NCBI GenBank assembly: GCA_003559575.1 | Contig: PWKZ01000303.1 | Span: forward strand, 1-41,622 | Source: Bradymonadales bacterium | Lineage (GTDB): Bacteria; Myxococcota_A; UBA9042; PWKZ01 | DNA length: 41,622 nucleotides | Direction of reading: 5' to 3' | Shown here: one piece after another, positions 8,534 to 17,711 of the stretch | Layout of the letters: the number at the start of each line of letters is the position of its first letter | Position numbering within the stretch: position 1 is the stretch's first letter | The notes under the pieces: generated by a model | Told to the model about the DNA's origin: nothing | The model's input: the letters and a program-made list of their open reading frames with translations, nothing else | Databases searched by the model: none | Program-made: the position numbers and the translations under genes

Positions 8534-11110
8534 TCAAAAGGCCTGGGTTACGCCGATGGTCAGGTTGAGCGCCGAAAGCCGCCGCGGGGTCGCCTCGAAC
8601 GCGATAGGGTAGGCCAAATCGAGGGATAAAAGGGCGGGATCGATCCCCAGGAGCGCGGCGTGAAAACGCAGCCCGTAGCCGACCCCCAGGGTCGGAGACG
8701 TCTTGACGAGGCTCTCCGCCGTCGCTGCCGCCAACCCGGCATCGACGAACAACACTCCCTGGAGCCCTTGCCACCAGGCCAGCCTCAAAACACTCGCGGA
8801 CAACGACTGGGTGAAGGTGTGGCGGTACTCGACACTCGCGGTCAACAGGTGAGGCGCCCGTCCACCGCTCGGGCCAAGCGCCCGCAAGCCGCCGACACCC
8901 CCCAGCGTCGGCAGCTCGCTCACCCGTACGTCACCCCAGGTGAGCCCGGCGACCCCCCGGAGCGCCACCGAGTGGCGGGGATGGGGCGTCCGCAGCAACG
9001 ACGCCGCGGCCAATAGCTGCCCCCCGTGGTCCGTCTCGGCCCCGGACGGCGCCACGAGATAACGCGCCCGAACCACGGCGGTAGTGGCGTGAAAAGCCAA
9101 AAGTGGGCTGACGAGATCCGTCCGCCCCAAGGCGACCTCGGCCATCAGTCCCAGTCGGGGACTCCCCTCGTCGAGATCGATCCCCGCCGCGCGCACGCCG
9201 GCGGTCACGAAATCCCTCAGTCGGTTGGCCACCACCCGCGGGCCGAACCCATAGCGATAGCTCAACCGTCCCCCGGCGCGCCCGGGCACCACGAACGGCG
9301 TAATCCCAAAACTGTGGCGCAAGTCACGGCGGCGGCGCACGACGATATCTGCTTGCGCCGAAAACGCGCCGTCGGTGGGGACGGCCGAGACGAAGATCTG
9401 CCCCAGAAGCACCTGCAACCCGGGCGAGTCGCACGCCGAAGGGCACGGCTCCCTCGGCGCCGGGCCATCCGGGCCACCCAGGAGAGGACGCCCCAAGGAC
9501 TCACCCGGCGGCGCTCTGTGCGGTGGCGCAGAGCTGAGCCAGGTGGCGAAAAACGCCGGCGGCGGTGCCTCGGCGCGCTCCACAAAGCGCCCTTCGGGGG
9601 CGGCCAGGTAGCCTTCGATGAGAGAGCGAAGCGTGGTCTCGCCCAATCGATCACGGAGCTGCTGATAAACCCTGCCCCCTCGGAGGGGCTGGCCGAACGC
9701 CAAGCGGTACTGGTCGCGCAGCGGATCGGTATCGTCCACCATCTCGAAGAACGCCGTCTGAAAGGGCATCTGCGGTGCATGCAGCAGATCATCGACAGCC
9801 TTTAGAAATGCGCCGGGGGCCAGCACGTCGAACGCGTCTTCCCGTGCCCCGTATTTCTCGAGGACAAACTCGCGGGTCAGCTGCTCGGCCACCACCTCAG
9901 CCACCCACGCACGGCAGCCGGGCGCCTCTCGAGAGCCCACCCATTCGCGCAAAATCCCCTCGTACAGCGCGCGCACCAGCGCCACCCGATGAAATTTTTG
10001 CAACCGCTCCACCGGGAGGAGGCGCATGAATCGATCGGACAACCAGATAACTCCCGGCCCCGGCACAGCCAGCTCGCGGCGTAGCGGCACCTCGACAATC
10101 CGCAGCGACGCGGGGAGAGGGACGAGAGTGTGCTCCTGCAGATACCGGAGCGCGGCACGGGCGGTGATGAGCGCTTCGCCTATCTCCGCGCTGCGCCCAA
10201 GCTCGGGCACGGCGGGCCACGGCGGCGCGCTACCCAAGGGGTGAACGGGATCCGGGCGCAAGGACGGTCCGGCCGGCGGTCGCTCCGGGGCCACCACCGG
10301 GCGCGGTGGGTAGATGACGTCCACCTCGGTCCCGGCCACAGCGCTGCGCGCGCGCGCCAGGTCATCGCTCCAAAGCAACGCGACACGCTGCCCGCCGGGG
10401 AGTCGCACCGGACGCGCCAATCCCTCTCGCGCGAGCCGCCGCATGTGACCACTCACCAGCGCCACCCCTCCGCGCGCGCTGCCGATCCTGACGGTCGCCG
10501 GCGGGGGTGCGGGCGGCGCTCCCGGCCCCTCGCCGGGGACAGCGGTGAAAAGCTCGGGGTAAAAGCCGCCCTCGAGCGTCATTACCCCCTCGGCATACCC
10601 GAACAGCCCGAAACGACGCGGGACGCGGGTCTCGAAGTGCAGCGCGACGCGCACGGTGTCACCCGGCGCAAGCGGGGCCGGCAGCAGCACCTCCTTCTCG
10701 GCCACCGGCGCCAGCCCTCGGGGCTCACGCGCTTCCCGCCGCGCCGAGCGCAGGACGGCCGGAATATCGTCTACCAGAGCCCGCGCGAGGTGGGTCCCGC
10801 CACGATCAAACCCGCCCGGGTAGAGCCGAAACCACAACAGCGCCTCGACCCGCGGCGGAGGTTCGCGATAGCGCTCGGCGTACAGCACGAACGGCAACGA
10901 TTCGAGGGGGGTTGAGCCCCGGTTTTCAACTTCCCAAAGGGCGACACCCATGACGCGCCGGCGGTCCGGAGAGACCCGCAGCTCGAGGTCGAGGTCGGTG
11001 GCCACGGGACCTGCCGCGGCCAGGGGCGCGACCAGCAGGGACGCGAGCCCCAAGAGGAGCCTCAACGACCGACCAAGTCTCGACGATGACCTCAACCCCG
11101 CCCCCTGCAT
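8534..11110 (-). CDS. Outer-membrane protein: inactive M1-peptidase-like domain fused to a BamA-superfamily barrel
   Basis: About 859 aa. Signal sequence (SLRLLLGLASLLVAPLAAAG), then a beta-rich N-domain (LDLELRVSPDRRRVMGVALW) with the style of M1 aminopeptidase N-domains. A helical domain follows. Where gluzincins carry HExxH, this protein has FHRVALVRALYEGIL (about residues 373-388), so no zinc site is visible. The C-terminal third (LSYRYGFGPRVV... to a terminal Phe, with LGGVGGLRALGPSGG and VLFVDAGLA) matches a surface-antigen/BamA-type barrel. ATG 11110 is preferred (GAGGGTGGC upstream, direct signal peptide) over 11176. Divergent from the LysE gene. Possible role in substrate delivery to the outer membrane; this is inference. 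Confidence 0.7.
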   Translation of the reverse strand: MQGAGLRSSSRLGRSLRLLLGLASLLVAPLAAAGPVATDLDLELRVSPDRRRVMGVALWEVENRGSTPLESLPFVLYAERYREPPPRVEALLWFRLYPGGFDRGGTHLARALVDDIPAVLRSARREAREPRGLAPVAEKEVLLPAPLAPGDTVRVALHFETRVPRRFGLFGYAEGVMTLEGGFYPELFTAVPGEGPGAPPAPPPATVRIGSARGGVALVSGHMRRLAREGLARPVRLPGGQRVALLWSDDLARARSAVAGTEVDVIYPPRPVVAPERPPAGPSLRPDPVHPLGSAPPWPAVPELGRSAEIGEALITARAALRYLQEHTLVPLPASLRIVEVPLRRELAVPGPGVIWLSDRFMRLLPVERLQKFHRVALVRALYEGILREWVGSREAPGCRAWVAEVVAEQLTREFVLEKYGAREDAFDVLAPGAFLKAVDDLLHAPQMPFQTAFFEMVDDTDPLRDQYRLAFGQPLRGGRVYQQLRDRLGETTLRSLIEGYLAAPEGRFVERAEAPPPAFFATWLSSAPPHRAPPGESLGRPLLGGPDGPAPREPCPSACDSPGLQVLLGQIFVSAVPTDGAFSAQADIVVRRRRDLRHSFGITPFVVPGRAGGRLSYRYGFGPRVVANRLRDFVTAGVRAAGIDLDEGSPRLGLMAEVALGRTDLVSPLLAFHATTAVVRARYLVAPSGAETDHGGQLLAAASLLRTPHPRHSVALRGVAGLTWGDVRVSELPTLGGVGGLRALGPSGGRAPHLLTASVEYRHTFTQSLSASVLRLAWWQGLQGVLFVDAGLAAATAESLVKTSPTLGVGYGLRFHAALLGIDPALLSLDLAYPIAFEATPRRLSALNLTIGVTQAF

Positions 11111-11219
11111 GCCACCCTCAATTTCGACACCCAATTTGTTTTCGGGTGCGCTATGCTTCCGCGCGCCGGCGGCCACACGCTACCCCGGGGGAGCGGTCGC
11201 CCGCAACGGAGGGGGTTTG

Positions 11220-11828
11220 TTGGCGGCAATCATCGTTGGGTTCATATTCGGCTTCGCGGGCTCCATGCCGGTGGCCGGCCCAATCGCGGTGCTGGTCTTC
11301 TCGCGCGCGGTGGCGCTGCGCTATGCCACCGGGTTGCGCATTGCCATCGGCGCCGCGGTCTCAGAAGGCATCTACGCCGGGCTCGCCTACTGGGGCGTGA
11401 GTGAGCTGTTTGAGCGCCACCCTTACATCATCCCTGCCTCCAGACTGGTCGCCGCCGCCATCATGATGCTGCTCGGGGCCAAGCTCTTCCTGCGTCCGCC
11501 GCGACCGAGCGCAACCGAAGAGCTCCGCGGACGCAAGCGGGCGCTGCTGCTGGGGTTCACTATCTCGGCCGTCAACCCGACCCTGATCGCCACCTACACA
11601 GTCGTCGTCGCCATGCTGCTCGGCACCGGGCTCATCGAAATCGAAGCGTGGCACTCTCTGCTGTTCGGCGGCGCCGCCGCCCTCGGCACCATCGCCTGGT
11701 TCGCCTCACTGCTGATCATGGTCCGCCGCTATCGCTCCCAACTCTCGCCCGAGACGCTGCCCCGACTGGTCAAAATCATGGGAGCGGCGCTCGTAGTGAC
11801 GGGGCTTGTCTTTGCACTGGGCTCTTGA
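11220..11828 (+). CDS. LysE-family amino-acid exporter
   Basis: 202 aa, the usual size for LysE/RhtB exporters. It consists of hydrophobic segments beginning at the N-terminus (AAIIVGFIFGFAGSMPVAGP), and the family-type helix 1-2 region has the Pro-x-x-GP-like PVAGPIAVLVFSRA. The middle contains GFTISAVNPTLIATYTVVVA, the conserved N-P dipeptide of LysE helices. It is predicted to sit in the inner membrane and export a small amino-acid-like solute by proton exchange. The long open frame upstream is unlikely to be translated. TTG 11220 is chosen because GGAGG (11208-11212) lies seven bases before it. It precedes the transsulfuration genes, so cysteine or homoserine-type export is conceivable but unproven. 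Confidence 0.8.
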   Translation: MAAIIVGFIFGFAGSMPVAGPIAVLVFSRAVALRYATGLRIAIGAAVSEGIYAGLAYWGVSELFERHPYIIPASRLVAAAIMMLLGAKLFLRPPRPSATEELRGRKRALLLGFTISAVNPTLIATYTVVVAMLLGTGLIEIEAWHSLLFGGAAALGTIAWFASLLIMVRRYRSQLSPETLPRLVKIMGAALVVTGLVFALGS

Positions 11829-11852
11829 CGCCTCTTGTCATTGTCGTAGACT
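11825..11852 (+). promoter_or_regulatory. Candidate promoter for the transsulfuration genes
   Basis: TTGACG (11825-11830), a 16-base spacer, TAGACT (11847-11852). It overlaps the stop codon of the LysE gene and lies about 90 bases before the next start codon. Confidence 0.5.
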
Positions 11853-11890
11853 CGCAACCCCCATTGAGGGCCGCGACTTCTTTGCTGACT

Positions 11891-11907
11891 CTTGGGGGAG
11901 CCCCAAG
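11891..11907 (+). other. Perfect hairpin in the leader before the cystathionine beta-synthase gene
   Basis: CTTGGGG-GAG-CCCCAAG: a seven-pair stem with a three-base loop. It is not followed by a T run, so it is more likely a leader structure than an intrinsic terminator. Whether it regulates anything is unknown. Confidence 0.5.
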
Positions 11908-11938
11908 ACCCATACCGGCAACCGGAGAAAAAAAACGC

Positions 11939-12961
11939 ATGAGGCTTTATGACAACGTGCTGCAAGCGGTGGGCAACACCCCGCTCGTCAAATTGAACAA
12001 CCTCACGCCTCCCGGCGGGGCTCAAATCTATGCCAAGCTCGAGTTCATGAACCCGGGCGGGAGTGTCAAGGACCGCATGGCGCTCCACATCATCGAGCAA
12101 GCCGAGGCGGAGGGCTTGCTCAAACCGGGCGGCACCATCGTCGAGAACACTTCGGGCAACACCGGCGTCGGGCTGGCGATGATCGGCGCGCTCAAGGGCT
12201 ATCGCCTGATCTTCACAATCCCCGACAAGATGAGCGACGAGAAGATCAACGCGCTGCGGGCTTTCGGCGCCAAGGTAGTCGTCACTCCGACCGACGTGCC
12301 GGCCGACTCACCCGAAAGCTATTACGAGACCGCCAAACGCATCGCCCGCGAGACGCCGGGAGCCTTTTATGTGAACCAATACCACAACAAGGCCAACATC
12401 GACGCCCACGCCGTGACCACCGGGCCCGAGATCTACGACGACACCGACGGCAAGCTGACGGCGGTGGTGATCGGAATGGGGACCGGAGGCACCATCTCAG
12501 GGGTGGGGCGCTACTTGAAGTCACGCAATCCTCAAATCAAAATCATCGGCGTCGACCCGGTCGGATCGGTCTACTACAGCCTGTTCAAGTGCGGCGTGCC
12601 GGACGCCCCGAATGTCTACAAGGTCGAAGGAATTGGGGAGGACATGCTCTGCGACGCGCTCGACCTCAGCGTGGTGGACGACGTCTTCCAGGTCACCGAC
12701 AAGCAGTGCTTCGGGATGACACGAAGGCTCGTGCGCGAGGAGGGGATCTTCGCCGGCGGGTCGTCGGGAGGCGCGGTCCATGTGGCTCGCGAGCTGGCCT
12801 CTGCCGGTCAACCGGACGAGATGATAGTGGTGCTGCTGCCCGACTCGGCCAACCGCTACCTGAGCAAAGTCTTCAACGACGACTGGATGCGTGAACACAA
12901 CTTTCTGGACGAAGAACCGCAAGACCGCCACTCTCACGGCAAGGACGAAGAGCAACCATGA
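11939..12961 (+). CDS. cbs: Cystathionine beta-synthase (core enzyme, no CBS domains)
   Basis: 340 aa. PLP enzyme that condenses serine (or O-acetylserine) with homocysteine (or sulfide). Features: VGNTPLVKL near the N-terminus, PLP lysine in NPGGSVKDR (Lys44), phosphate loop SGNTG (72-76), glycine loop GMGTGGTISG, and the late SGGA motif EEGIFAGGSSG. The C-terminus stops after a short tail (NDDWMREHNFLDEE), so the regulatory CBS-domain pair of animal enzymes is absent. The tail ...NRYLSKVFNDDWM is typical of CBS rather than plain cysteine synthase. ATG 11939 follows GGAGA; the longer open frame upstream overlaps the LysE gene and is rejected. Its stop overlaps the next ATG by four bases (ATGA), so the pair is coupled. 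Confidence 0.9.
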   Translation: MRLYDNVLQAVGNTPLVKLNNLTPPGGAQIYAKLEFMNPGGSVKDRMALHIIEQAEAEGLLKPGGTIVENTSGNTGVGLAMIGALKGYRLIFTIPDKMSDEKINALRAFGAKVVVTPTDVPADSPESYYETAKRIARETPGAFYVNQYHNKANIDAHAVTTGPEIYDDTDGKLTAVVIGMGTGGTISGVGRYLKSRNPQIKIIGVDPVGSVYYSLFKCGVPDAPNVYKVEGIGEDMLCDALDLSVVDDVFQVTDKQCFGMTRRLVREEGIFAGGSSGGAVHVARELASAGQPDEMIVVLLPDSANRYLSKVFNDDWMREHNFLDEEPQDRHSHGKDEEQP

Positions 12962-14109
12962 AGTTCGAGACTCTCGCCATCCATCAAGGGCAAGCGCCCG
13001 AGCCGCACACCGGGGCCGTCGTCGTCCCCATCTACCAGACCTCGACCTTCGCCCAGGAGAGCCCGGGAGTGCACCGCGGCTACGAGTACACGCGCTCGCA
13101 GAACCCGACCCGGGAGGCGCTCGAGAGCTGCCTGGCGGCACTCGAGGGCGGACGGCACGGGCTGGCGTTCGCCTCCGGCATGGCGGCCACCAACACTGTG
13201 CTCAACCTACTCGAGGCGGGCCAGCATGTGGTGTGCTCCGACGACGTCTACGGCGGGACATTCCGCATCTTCGACAAGGTCTTCGCGCGGCAGGGGCTGA
13301 GCTTCACCTTCGTCGACACGTCCGATCTCGACGCAGTCCGGGCGGCGCTCAAGAGTGGGCCGGGGGCAACCGCGCTAATCTGGATTGAGAGCCCCACCAA
13401 TCCGCTCCTGAAGCTCACCGATCTCAGCGCCATCGCCGAGATCGGGCGCGAGCGAGGGATCACCACGGTGGTCGACAACACGTTCGCCACCCCGGTCTTC
13501 CAGCGCCCACTGGAGCTTGGGATCGACATCGCGCTGCACTCGACCACCAAATACATGGGCGGACACTCCGACGTGGTCGGGGGCGCCATCGTAACCGACG
13601 ATGACGGCCTCGCCGAACGCCTCCGCTTCTATCAAAACGCCGTCGGCGGCGTGCCGGGGCCGTTCGACTCCTGGCTCACTCTGCGCGGCATCAAGACACT
13701 GGCGCTCAGGATGCGCGCGCACTTCGCCAATGCGTTGGCGGTAGCCGAGTTCCTCGAGTCCCACCCGAGAGTGGAGTCGATCCGCTATCCGTGGCTCGCG
13801 TGCCACCCCCAGCACGCGCTGGCGCGCCGCCAGATGTCCGGCATGAGCGGGATGATCTCGTTTGAGATCGCCGGCGGGTTGCCGGCCGCGCGCCGCTTTC
13901 TGGAGGCGGTTGAGATCTTCATCCTGGCCGAGAGCTTGGGCGGGGTGGAGTCGCTCATCGAGCACCCGGCCATCATGACCCACGCCTCGATCCCGGCCGC
14001 GGTTCGCGAGTCGATCGGGCTCACCGACGGACTCGTTCGTCTCTCGGTGGGGATCGAACACCGCGACGATCTGATAGCTGATCTGGCGCAAGCGCTCGAC
14101 CGCGCTTGA
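12958..14109 (+). CDS. Cystathionine gamma-lyase / gamma-synthase (Cys/Met metabolism PLP enzyme)
   Basis: 383 aa, usual length. Fold-type I PLP enzyme of the Cys/Met metabolism family. Motifs: YEYTRSQNPTREALE, FASGMAATNTVL, the DNTFATPVFQRPLELG segment, PLP lysine in HSTTKYMGGHSD (Lys198), and the closing ESLIEHPAIMTHASIP and RLSVGIEHRDDLIADL. Sequence alone does not separate gamma-lyase from gamma-synthase. Coupling (4-base overlap) to cystathionine beta-synthase argues for reverse transsulfuration: homocysteine to cystathionine to cysteine. Symbol left blank because of the mccB/metB ambiguity. Confidence 0.9.
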   Translation: MKFETLAIHQGQAPEPHTGAVVVPIYQTSTFAQESPGVHRGYEYTRSQNPTREALESCLAALEGGRHGLAFASGMAATNTVLNLLEAGQHVVCSDDVYGGTFRIFDKVFARQGLSFTFVDTSDLDAVRAALKSGPGATALIWIESPTNPLLKLTDLSAIAEIGRERGITTVVDNTFATPVFQRPLELGIDIALHSTTKYMGGHSDVVGGAIVTDDDGLAERLRFYQNAVGGVPGPFDSWLTLRGIKTLALRMRAHFANALAVAEFLESHPRVESIRYPWLACHPQHALARRQMSGMSGMISFEIAGGLPAARRFLEAVEIFILAESLGGVESLIEHPAIMTHASIPAAVRESIGLTDGLVRLSVGIEHRDDLIADLAQALDRA

Positions 14110-14121
14110 GTTCACACGCGA

Positions 14122-17100
14122 GTGCAAAAGATGGTTCAACGATTGCCTCCTGATCTGGCGCGTGTCGCCGCCGCGCTCGAGTCCGGCGCGCACACGGCGA
14201 CCCTCACCGGCGCGCTGCCGTCGGCGGTCCCCTACGCCGTTGCCAAACTGCAGCAGACGCGCGCGCACCCGACTCTCCTGATAGTCGCCGACGAAGAGCG
14301 CGCCCGCGAGGCCAGCGACGGGCTGAACGCCTTCCTTGGGAGTGAGGACGGACAGTCGGCCGCCGCCATCTACCCCGATCTGGACGTGAGCCCTTACGCC
14401 GGAGTCTCACCGAGCCACATAAACGCGCTGGAGCGGCTGAGAGTGCTGTTCCGCCTGAGCCAAGGACTCGGCCCGCGCGCCATCGTGGCCCCCGTCACGG
14501 CGCTCGGCCTCCTGACGCTGCCCCGCGAGCGCATGGGGCGCACCGCCGACGTGGTCGCCCGGGGGGAGGAGCTTGATCGGACGCGCTTCGTGGCCAACCT
14601 CACCGCCGCCGGCTACCAGAACGTTCCGCTGGTGGAAGATCCCGGCACTTTCGCGATCCGTGGCGGCATCATCGATCTGTTCGTCCCTCTTTATGGTCTG
14701 CCGGTGCGAATAGACCTCTTTGGCGATGAAGTCGAGTCGCTGCGCAGCTTCGACCCCGACACCCAGTTGAGTGAAGGGCACCTCGACGAACTATACGTCT
14801 GCCCGGTGCGCGAGACACTGCTGGACGACAACTCGATAAACCGGGGATTGCGTGAACTCAGGCGTCTGGCCGACGCCATCTCAATGCCCACCTCCCGCAT
14901 GCGAGCGCTAGCCGACCTGCTGAAGGGCGGCGTCCTGGGGGTCGGCGCTGAATTCCTGCTGCCGGCCTTTTACGCTCAACCGGAGACCCTCCTCGACTAT
15001 CTGCCACGGGGCGCGCTCCTGGTGCTCGAAGAACCTGACAAGCTGGCGCAGCGCCTCGAGCAGTCGCACGCGCAGCTCGAACGCGATTACAATCGCCCGC
15101 GAAGCGATGAGATGCTGGTCTTCGACCCACCGCGCTACTACCGCCACCCCTCGCGCACGCTCACCGCGCTCGATCAAGGCCCACGGCTCGCGCTCCGGCG
15201 CCTTGTCGCCGAAGAGGACCGCCGGAGCGAGCCGATAGTCGAGCTTGCGTTCGAGCCCCTCCCGCTCTTGAGCCACGAACCGAGCGCCGGCCCGGAGAGT
15301 GAGCGCTCTCTGGAGCCGGCGGTCAAGCACATCCGCCGCTACCTGGGCGAGGGCTGCCTCGCGGTCCTCTGCTGCCACACCAGCGGCCAGATGGAGCGGG
15401 TGGCGGAGATAATTCAGTGGCACGGCCTGGGAGTAGTTCGCCACGACTCCTTGCCGCTCCTCGAGTCGTTGGCAGACCACGAAGAGCGCGCACGGGTGCA
15501 TCTGCACAGAGCCAACATCGGCTACGGCTTCATTCACCCGGCTCAGGAGGAGAGCCCCGGGCTGATAATCATCGACGAACAAGATCTCTTCGGGCGCAAA
15601 CGACGCCGCCGTCGGGCGCGCACTCCGAGTGCGCTTGTGCCGCGTCTCCAAGAGCTCGTCCCCGGTGACTATGTGGTGCATACCGAGCACGGGATCGGGC
15701 GCTTCGTCGGCCTCGAGAAACTCGCGGTGGGGGGCAGCTTCACCGACTTCCTGCGGCTCGAGTACAGCGGCGGCGGGACCCTTCTCCTGCCGGTCCACGC
15801 GCTCAACCGGGTGCAGCGCTTCGTGGGAGCCGGTGAATCGCCCCCCGGGCTGGATCGCCTTGGGGGGGTCAGCTGGCAGAGACGCCGCGGCCGGGTGGCG
15901 CGCGCGGTGCGCGAGATGGCCGACGAACTCTTGAAGCTGTACGCCGAACGCAAGGCGCAGCCAGGGTACGCCTTCGGCCCCCCGGACGAGGCTTTTCGCG
16001 AGTTCGAGGCGGCATTCCCATTTGAGGAGACCCCGGACCAACAGCACGCAATCGCCGAAGTGATGCGGGACATGAGCTCCGAGTCGCCCATGGAACGCCT
16101 GGTGTGCGGGGATGTGGGCTACGGCAAGACCGAGGTGGCCATGCGCGCCGCCTTCCGGGCGGTGGCCGACGGGCGGCAGGTGGCGGTGCTGGTGCCCACC
16201 ACCGTCCTGGCCGAACAACACCGGCTGAGCTTCGCCGAGAGGCTCGGGCAAAGCGGCGTCCTGGTCGACTCGCTGTCGCGCTTCAAGAGCGCCGCCGAGC
16301 AGCGCGAGGTCCAGCAGCGTTTGAAGGATGGTCGCCTTGACGTGGTGGTCGGCACCCACCGACTCTTGTCCAAGGACGTCGTCATCCCGCGGCTGGGGCT
16401 GCTCGTCATCGATGAGGAGCATCGCTTCGGTGTCGCCCACAAGGAGAAGCTCAAGCGTCTGCGCCTCAACGTGGACGTCCTGTCACTCACCGCGACGCCG
16501 ATCCCCCGGACCCTCAACATGGCGCTCTCGGGGCTGCGCGACCTCTCGATCATCGCCACCCCGCCCCATGATCGCCTGGCGGTCCGCACGATGGTGACCC
16601 GTGGGACGGACGAGGTGCTGCGCGACGGGATCCTCCGGGAGCTTGGCCGCGGGGGGCAGGTGTTCTTCGTCCACAACCGAGTCCGGGACATCGCCGAGAC
16701 CGCCAAACGAATCACAACGCTCGTGCCGGAAGCCAAAGTCGCGCTCGCCCACGGACAGATGAACGAACGCCAGCTTGAAAAGGTGATGTTGAGCTTCGTC
16801 CACCGTGAGGTGACGGTGCTCGTGTGCACCGCCATCGTGGAGAGCGGGCTCGACATCCCGAACGCCAACACGATGTTCATCGATCAGGCCCATACACTTG
16901 GGCTCGCGCAGCTGTATCAACTTCGCGGGCGCATCGGTCGGGGGCGAGTGCGCGGCTACGCCTACCTCTTGATCCCGCGCCCCGAGCGGCTCGAGGGGGA
17001 CGCCCGCAAACGAATCGCGGCGATCCAGCAGTTCAGCGAGCTTGGCAGCGGATTTCAAATCGCCACCTACGATCTCGAGATCCGTGGCGCCGGCAACCTC

Positions 17101-17661
17101 CTCGGGGCCGACCAATCGGGCAACGTCCAGACCGTCGGCTACGAGATGTTCATGCAGATGCTCGACGAGGCCATCCGGGACTTGGGGCCCACTCCCGCGG
17201 TGCGGCGCGTCGAGACGGAACTCAAGATCCAGCTCCCGGCCCATCTGCCGGAGGATTGGTTGCCCGAGCCCCAGGAGAGGGTGCGTCTCTACCGGCGCTT
17301 GGCGGCCTGTGAGAGCTTGGAAGAGCTAGAGATGCTGGCCGACGAGATGGACGACCGTTTCGGGGCGCTGCCGCCGGAGGCCGGGAACCTGATCCAGTCG
17401 CTGCACGTCAAGCGCGAGGCGGGCGACCTCGGCATCACCGAGGTGGTCTTCGGGCCGCAGTCGCTTCGTTTTTTGTTGAGCCGAGACGGCCCATTCACCT
17501 CGGAGGGGCTGGTGTCATTCTTGAACCGCCCAGGCAATCGATTCCAGTTGGGGGAGGACATGTGGCTCTCGCGCGCCGTCACCAACAAGGAGTGGGAGCG
17601 CGGCATCGCTGGTATTCGCGAGGCCTTGCGCGAACTCGCGCGATGCTCGACACTGGGATAG
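14122..17661 (+). CDS. mfd: Transcription-repair coupling factor Mfd
   Basis: 1179 aa, full length. ATP-driven DNA translocase that removes stalled RNA polymerase and recruits UvrA. An N-terminal UvrB-homology region (YPDLDVSPYAGVSP...RGGIIDLFVPLY) comes first. Next is the RNA-polymerase-interacting Tudor-like domain GDYVVHTEHGIGRFVGLEKL at about residue 515. The RecG-like motor has Walker A GDVGYGKTEVAMRAA (about 662-676), DEEH in VIDEEHRFGV (about 764-767), SLTATPIPRTLNMAL, and motif VI-type QLYQLRGRIGRGRVRGYAY. The C-terminal TRCF domain closes the protein. Start GTG 14122 or ATG 14131; neither has a strong ribosome site. It begins 12 bases after the lyase gene, so it may be cotranscribed. 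Confidence 0.96.
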   Translation: MQKMVQRLPPDLARVAAALESGAHTATLTGALPSAVPYAVAKLQQTRAHPTLLIVADEERAREASDGLNAFLGSEDGQSAAAIYPDLDVSPYAGVSPSHINALERLRVLFRLSQGLGPRAIVAPVTALGLLTLPRERMGRTADVVARGEELDRTRFVANLTAAGYQNVPLVEDPGTFAIRGGIIDLFVPLYGLPVRIDLFGDEVESLRSFDPDTQLSEGHLDELYVCPVRETLLDDNSINRGLRELRRLADAISMPTSRMRALADLLKGGVLGVGAEFLLPAFYAQPETLLDYLPRGALLVLEEPDKLAQRLEQSHAQLERDYNRPRSDEMLVFDPPRYYRHPSRTLTALDQGPRLALRRLVAEEDRRSEPIVELAFEPLPLLSHEPSAGPESERSLEPAVKHIRRYLGEGCLAVLCCHTSGQMERVAEIIQWHGLGVVRHDSLPLLESLADHEERARVHLHRANIGYGFIHPAQEESPGLIIIDEQDLFGRKRRRRRARTPSALVPRLQELVPGDYVVHTEHGIGRFVGLEKLAVGGSFTDFLRLEYSGGGTLLLPVHALNRVQRFVGAGESPPGLDRLGGVSWQRRRGRVARAVREMADELLKLYAERKAQPGYAFGPPDEAFREFEAAFPFEETPDQQHAIAEVMRDMSSESPMERLVCGDVGYGKTEVAMRAAFRAVADGRQVAVLVPTTVLAEQHRLSFAERLGQSGVLVDSLSRFKSAAEQREVQQRLKDGRLDVVVGTHRLLSKDVVIPRLGLLVIDEEHRFGVAHKEKLKRLRLNVDVLSLTATPIPRTLNMALSGLRDLSIIATPPHDRLAVRTMVTRGTDEVLRDGILRELGRGGQVFFVHNRVRDIAETAKRITTLVPEAKVALAHGQMNERQLEKVMLSFVHREVTVLVCTAIVESGLDIPNANTMFIDQAHTLGLAQLYQLRGRIGRGRVRGYAYLLIPRPERLEGDARKRIAAIQQFSELGSGFQIATYDLEIRGAGNLLGADQSGNVQTVGYEMFMQMLDEAIRDLGPTPAVRRVETELKIQLPAHLPEDWLPEPQERVRLYRRLAACESLEELEMLADEMDDRFGALPPEAGNLIQSLHVKREAGDLGITEVVFGPQSLRFLLSRDGPFTSEGLVSFLNRPGNRFQLGEDMWLSRAVTNKEWERGIAGIREALRELARCSTLG

Positions 17662-17711
17662 CCACCCGCGCGATTCGGGCTCTCTGGATGGAAACTGACC
17701 AGGAGGGGCTC

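Noticed and set aside
14908-16440. A 510-codon open frame antisense to mfd
   Set aside because: It is a GC-driven shadow: mfd is certain on the other strand, and the antisense product has no recognisable motif.
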